From CAIWHR01 sp963734085 (GTDB lineage Bacteria; Pseudomonadota; Gammaproteobacteria; Burkholderiales; Casimicrobiaceae): 64,000 bases of DNA. Position 1 is the stretch's first letter, and the number at the start of each line of letters is the position of its first letter. Shown here piece after piece: positions 60,394-64,000 of the stretch. A program made the translations under genes and the position numbers. Below the pieces are notes generated by a model that worked only from the letters and a program-made list of their open reading frames with translations, was not told the DNA's origin and did no database searches. Location of the stretch: the NCBI GenBank assembly GCA_963734085.1, contig CAVTFT010000020.1:1-64000 (forward strand), read 5' to 3'.

Positions 60394-61351
60394 GCCCCGT
60401 GTAGATCTGCACGAGCGTCGCGCCGGCGTCGATCTTCTCCTTCGCATCGGCGCCGCTTAAGATACCGCCGACGCCGATGATCGGCAGCGCGCCGTCGAGC
60501 GCCTGCGCGAGCATTCGCACGACCGCGGTCGACTGCTCGCGCAGCGGACGGCCCGACAGGCCGCCTGCCTCGTCGCCGTACTTGAGGCCGCGCACCGCGT
60601 CACGGGCGACGGTCGTGTTGGTCGCGACCACGCCGTCGATGCGGTGGCGGACGATGAGCTTGGCGATGCCGTCGATCGCCGCGCGCGTCAGGTCCGGCGC
60701 GATCTTGATCGCGATCGGCGTGTACTTGCCGTGGCGGTCGGCAAGTTTGCGCTGTTCGCTCTTGAGGGCGGCGAGCAGCGCGGTGAGCGCGTCCTCGGCC
60801 TGCAGCTCGCGCAGCCCCTTCGTGTTCGGCGAGGAGATGTTGACAGTGACGTAGGAGGCGCGCGGATAGACGGCGCGAAGGCCGGCGATGTAGTCGTCGA
60901 TCGCTCTGGCGTTCGGCGTATCGAAGTTCTTGCCGATGTTGAGGCCGAGGATCCCGCGCCACGCCGCACGCCCCGCGTTGGCGAGAAAACGTTCGACGCC
61001 GTCGTTGTTGAAGCCCATCCGGTTGATGAGCGCTTCCGCCTCCGGCAGGCGGAAGATGCGGGGCTTCGGATTACCCGGCTGCGCCCGCGGCGTGACGGTG
61101 CCGCATTCGATGAAGCCGAAGCCCAGCGTCGCGAGGCCGTCGATGTGGGCGGCGTTCTTGTCGAGGCCCGCGGCGAGCCCGACCCGGTTCGGGAATTCGA
61201 GTCCCATCGCAGTGACCGGCGACCCCGCCACGTGGCGCGTAAACGCCTGGGCGAGACCGAGCCGCGTCGCGCCGTCGAGACTCGCGAACGCAAGCTCGTG
61301 CGCAGTCTCGGGGTCGAGCGCGAACAGGAAGGGGCGCAGGAACGGATACAT
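60338..61351 (-). CDS. pyrD: dihydroorotate dehydrogenase (quinone), class 2
   Basis: FMN enzyme on the inner membrane that oxidises dihydroorotate to orotate with quinone in pyrimidine synthesis; 337 residues from the ATG at 61351, same size as the E. coli enzyme. MYPFLRPFLFALDPETAHEL is the membrane-associating helix. NRMGFNNDG, VNISSPNTKGLRELQ with the catalytic serine and GVGGILSGADAKEKIDAGATLVQIYTGL are conserved. Longer readings upstream cross mltB and are rejected. Confidence 0.96.
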   Translation of the reverse strand: MYPFLRPFLFALDPETAHELAFASLDGATRLGLAQAFTRHVAGSPVTAMGLEFPNRVGLAAGLDKNAAHIDGLATLGFGFIECGTVTPRAQPGNPKPRIFRLPEAEALINRMGFNNDGVERFLANAGRAAWRGILGLNIGKNFDTPNARAIDDYIAGLRAVYPRASYVTVNISSPNTKGLRELQAEDALTALLAALKSEQRKLADRHGKYTPIAIKIAPDLTRAAIDGIAKLIVRHRIDGVVATNTTVARDAVRGLKYGDEAGGLSGRPLREQSTAVVRMLAQALDGALPIIGVGGILSGADAKEKIDAGATLVQIYTGLIYRGPDLVAECAKALSS

Positions 61352-61448
61352 CGGAAGTGCGGCGCAAGCGCAGTTGGCGTGACGTGACGACCGTCCCTCG
61401 CGCCCGCGGCGATGATACCATTCGCGCGCTCGCTTTCTTCCCGCCCGA

Positions 61449-62519
61449 ATGCCTCTTGCTCGCGCTCTTCTCCCGAATCGCCTGGCTTTAGTCCTGCTCG
61501 CGGCACTTGCGCTGGTCGCACCATCCGCAGTTGCGGCGACGAAACCCGTCGTGCCCGCCAACTATGCGGCGCGTGCCGACGTACGCGCATTCATCGATGA
61601 AATGGTCGCCGAATACGGCTTCGACCGGCACGCGTTGCGCCACGCGTTCGCCGCAGCGCGCTACGAGCCGCGCATCGTCGAAGCGATGCAGCGGCCCCTG
61701 CTCGAACCGCCCAAGTGGTACGACTACGCGCCCCCGCTCCTTTCTCCGGCGCGCGTCGACGGCGGCGTTGTCTGGTGGAATGCGCACGCCGCGGAGCTCG
61801 GCGAGGCCGAAGCGCGCTTTGGCGTTCCGGCCGAAGTGATCGTCGCGATCGTGGGCGTCGAGTCGTTCTACGGGCGCAACACCGGACGGTATCGGGCGCT
61901 CGACGCGCTCGCGACGCTCGCCTTCGACTACCCGCGCCGTGCTGCGTTCTTTCGCGGCGAGTTGAAGCAGTTCCTGCTGCTCGCGCGCGAGCTTTCCGTA
62001 TCGCCGCTCTCGCCCAAAGGCTCGTTCGCCGGCGCGCTCGGCGTTCCGCAGTTCATGCCGGGAAGCTATCGCACGTACGCCGTCGACTTCGACGGCGACG
62101 GCCGGCTCGATCTCTGGGACAGCGGCGCCGACATTGCCGGCAGCATTGGCAACTTTCTTGCGCGCCACGACTGGCAGCGCGGTCAGCCCGTGCTGTTGCC
62201 GGCGGCGATCGCGGCGGAGGGGCGTGACGCCGCGCTGCGGCGGCTCGACGGCGGAATCAGCGAGCGACGCATGCTCGCGGCGTGGGCGGATGACGGCGTC
62301 ACGGCGGCGGCGCCCCCATCCGACCTTGGCCCAGATCCGGTCGGCTTGCTGTTACTCGAGGAAAAGACAGCGGAAGGCAACGAGGGCGCGAGCTACTGGA
62401 TCGCTTGCCAGAACTTCTACGTGCTCACGCGCTACAACAAGAGCCGTCTTTACGCGGCGGTGGTGTGGGAGCTCGCGCGCGCGATCAAGGCGGCGCGCGA
62501 CGACGCAGGGCCGCGATGA
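61449..62519 (+). CDS. mltB: lytic murein transglycosylase B
   Basis: Peptidoglycan lytic transglycosylase of the MltB family, 356 residues. The signal peptide is LALVLLAALALVAPSAVAA, without a lipobox cysteine, so the protein is predicted to be soluble periplasmic. The catalytic glutamate is in IVAIVGVESFYGRNTG. SPKGSFAGALGVPQFMPGSYRTYAVDFDGDG (first part) and DIAGSIGNFLARHDWQ are family signatures. It is divergent from pyrD with 97 bases between. Confidence 0.94.
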   Translation: MPLARALLPNRLALVLLAALALVAPSAVAATKPVVPANYAARADVRAFIDEMVAEYGFDRHALRHAFAAARYEPRIVEAMQRPLLEPPKWYDYAPPLLSPARVDGGVVWWNAHAAELGEAEARFGVPAEVIVAIVGVESFYGRNTGRYRALDALATLAFDYPRRAAFFRGELKQFLLLARELSVSPLSPKGSFAGALGVPQFMPGSYRTYAVDFDGDGRLDLWDSGADIAGSIGNFLARHDWQRGQPVLLPAAIAAEGRDAALRRLDGGISERRMLAAWADDGVTAAAPPSDLGPDPVGLLLLEEKTAEGNEGASYWIACQNFYVLTRYNKSRLYAAVVWELARAIKAARDDAGPR

Positions 62520-62563
62520 GGCGGGTGACGAGCGCCGCCGGTCCGGCATCGCGGCGTCGTGCC

Positions 62564-62569
62564 TATAAT
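62564..62569 (+). promoter_or_regulatory. -10 element upstream of the cyclase gene
   Basis: A perfect TATAAT placed 26 bases before the ATG at 62596, with no good -35 hexamer at 16-18 bases. Transcription would start near 62576. Confidence 0.4.
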
Positions 62570-62595
62570 CCGGATCGTCAGAAGGGGAAGGGTGC

Positions 62596-64000
62596 ATGGT
62601 CGCGCCGACCGTTACACGCAGACTCTCCGCGATTGTCGTCGCCGACGTCGCGGGCTATTCCCGGCTCATGGAGCGCGACGAGTCCGGCACCCATGCGCGG
62701 CTCAAGGAGTTGCGGGAGCAGGTGATCGATCCGAAGATCGCCGAGTATGGCGGTCGCATCGTGAAAACGGCGGGTGACGGATTGCTGCTCGAATTCACCA
62801 CTGCGGGCGCGGCACTGCGCTGCGTGCTCGACATCCAGCGGACGATGGCCGTGCGCAACCGCGATCTGGTCTCCACGGCGCGAGTCGACTTCCGCATCGG
62901 CATCAACGTCGGCGACATCATCATCGATGGCAACGACGTGGCGGGCGACGGCGTCAACGTCGCAGCGCGGCTGGAGGCGCTGGCCGAGCCGGGCGGGATC
63001 TGCGTCACGGCGGCGGTGCGCGATCAGATCCGCGACGAGCCCGGCATTCGGTTCCTCGACATCGGGGAGCAGCGCGTCAAGAACATCGAGCGGCCGATCC
63101 GTGTCTATCGAGTGGCGCACGATGGGAAGGCCATGCCGCGCTTTGCCAGCGCGCGAACGAAAAGTTGGGCGCCGCTCGCCATGGCGGTGTTCGCGGGGGC
63201 CGGAGCGATCGCCGCGCTCGCGTTGGGAGTGTCGCTGTACCTCACGAGGGCGGCGCCCGGTTCGTCGCCGCCGCTGATGTCGATCGCTGTCATTCCGTTC
63301 GCCGCCGCAGGCGCCGCGGCGGACGTCGAGTTCGCCGAAGCGCTGGCCCGCGACATCAGCACCGGCCTCGCGCGCGGCAGCGAAGCTTTGGCGGTCGCCT
63401 CGCACAGCGCGGCAGCGTCGTACCGCGGCAAGGCAGTCGATGCGCGCGCGGTCGGTCGGGACCTCAACGTCCGCTACATGGTCGAAGGCGAAGTCCGGCG
63501 CGAAGGCGAAAAGAGCATCGTCAACGTGCAGATGATCGACACGGGCTCCACGGCGCAGGTCTGGAGCGAGCGCTTCGAGCTCGATGCGATCGGCGCCGGC
63601 GTGGACGAAGCCGCGTTCGCGAGGCGCGTGACCTCGCGAGTGCGCGGCGCGCTTTTCGGTGCTGAAGTTCGGCGTCTGGGCACGACGTCGGCGCAGGGCG
63701 CGACCGCTCGCGAGCTCGTTTGGCGGTCGAATGGCATCGAATCCGCAGCGACGCTGAAGGCGACACGCGAAGCAGGCAAGCTGCTCGAGGATGCGCTCAA
63801 GCTCGAACCGAACCTCGTTCCCGCGCTGACCAATCGGGCGCTGAACCTCATTTCGGAGAGCGATCTCGACCCCCGTGCCAACACTGTCACTCTGCAGCGG
63901 CGCGCCGACGAACTGTCGGAACGCGCGGTCGCCCTCGACCCCGACGACGCATTCGCTTGGATAGCACGCGCAGGCGTCCTCGGGTACGAGGGCCGCATCG
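62596..64000 (+). CDS. class III adenylate/guanylate cyclase with TolB-like and TPR regions, 3' end outside window
   Basis: Signalling protein, 468 codons visible. ATG 62596 has AAGGGG close upstream. The cyclase domain is at about 5-175: LSAIVVADVAGYSRLMERDE with the first metal aspartate, KTAGDGLLLEF with the second, and GINVGDIIIDGNDVAGDGVNVAARLEALAEPGG. One membrane segment follows at about 196-215 (LAMAVFAGAGAIAALALGVSLYL). A TolB-like domain comes next (SIAVIPFAAAG, then VRYMVEGEVRREGEKSIVNVQMID). TPR units begin near 390. This architecture is common in rhizobia and betaproteobacteria. Whether it makes cAMP or cGMP cannot be told from the visible residues. Confidence 0.9.
   Translation, partial: MVAPTVTRRLSAIVVADVAGYSRLMERDESGTHARLKELREQVIDPKIAEYGGRIVKTAGDGLLLEFTTAGAALRCVLDIQRTMAVRNRDLVSTARVDFRIGINVGDIIIDGNDVAGDGVNVAARLEALAEPGGICVTAAVRDQIRDEPGIRFLDIGEQRVKNIERPIRVYRVAHDGKAMPRFASARTKSWAPLAMAVFAGAGAIAALALGVSLYLTRAAPGSSPPLMSIAVIPFAAAGAAADVEFAEALARDISTGLARGSEALAVASHSAAASYRGKAVDARAVGRDLNVRYMVEGEVRREGEKSIVNVQMIDTGSTAQVWSERFELDAIGAGVDEAAFARRVTSRVRGALFGAEVRRLGTTSAQGATARELVWRSNGIESAATLKATREAGKLLEDALKLEPNLVPALTNRALNLISESDLDPRANTVTLQRRADELSERAVALDPDDAFAWIARAGVLGYEGRI

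Overview
The window is a strongly GC-rich chromosomal segment from a betaproteobacterium, most likely a Burkholderiales or related lineage. The evidence is gene order: ndk-rlmN-pilW-rodZ-ispG-hisS-yfgM-bamB-der-hfq-hflX-hflK-hflC-DUF2065-hisZ-purA is a typical betaproteobacterial housekeeping run. Other pointers are an XrtA/PEP-CTERM exopolysaccharide locus, split transhydrogenase genes (pntAA, pntAB, pntB), accA next to tilS, and REP-like GC-rich repeats of a kind I associate with Burkholderiales. I recognised no rRNA, tRNA, CRISPR array, phage or insertion sequence.

Region 1 (1-9900) is an exopolysaccharide/protein-sorting locus. A minus-strand operon encodes the outer-membrane export lipoprotein, the chain-length determinant and the cognate tyrosine autokinase, which is cut by the window edge. 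Beside it are a large secreted Ig-repeat protein and three separate PEP-CTERM proteins, with aroE in between. Each PEP-CTERM gene has a near-perfect sigma-54 promoter (TGGCAC-N7-TGCT) and, 70-95 bp further upstream, a shared 17-bp motif YGTCGA-N5-YTTACA. A fourth copy of the motif lies in the gap upstream of the export operon. This looks like one coordinated regulon with an activator site, and it is the main finding.

Region 2 (9900-27600) is an orphan branched-chain-type binding protein followed by the long minus-strand housekeeping cluster, which starts from a good sigma-70 promoter upstream of ndk and ends at a phosphoribosyltransferase.

Region 3 (27700-41900) holds a DctPQM TRAP transporter, preceded by a perfect FNR-type box and with a hairpin cluster between dctP and dctQ. 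It is followed by tilS, accA, and a set of small accessory genes: an EamA transporter, a GNAT, an EVE protein, two membrane proteins, a tartrate/malate-type dehydrogenase and a methyltransferase. It ends with a 950-residue TPR/GT41/GT2-like fusion glycosyltransferase.

Region 4 (42000-64000) carries the transhydrogenase operon, a family III CoA-transferase and a 1143-residue CPBP membrane protease with duplicated ectodomains. Next come an orphan family 5 binding protein and an HrpA-type helicase that carries an in-frame REP-like insertion of 34 codons. A DUF1631 protein and a tightly overlapping operon (CinA-like, EI24, MaoC) follow, then pyrD, mltB and a class III cyclase/TolB-like/TPR protein that runs off the right edge.
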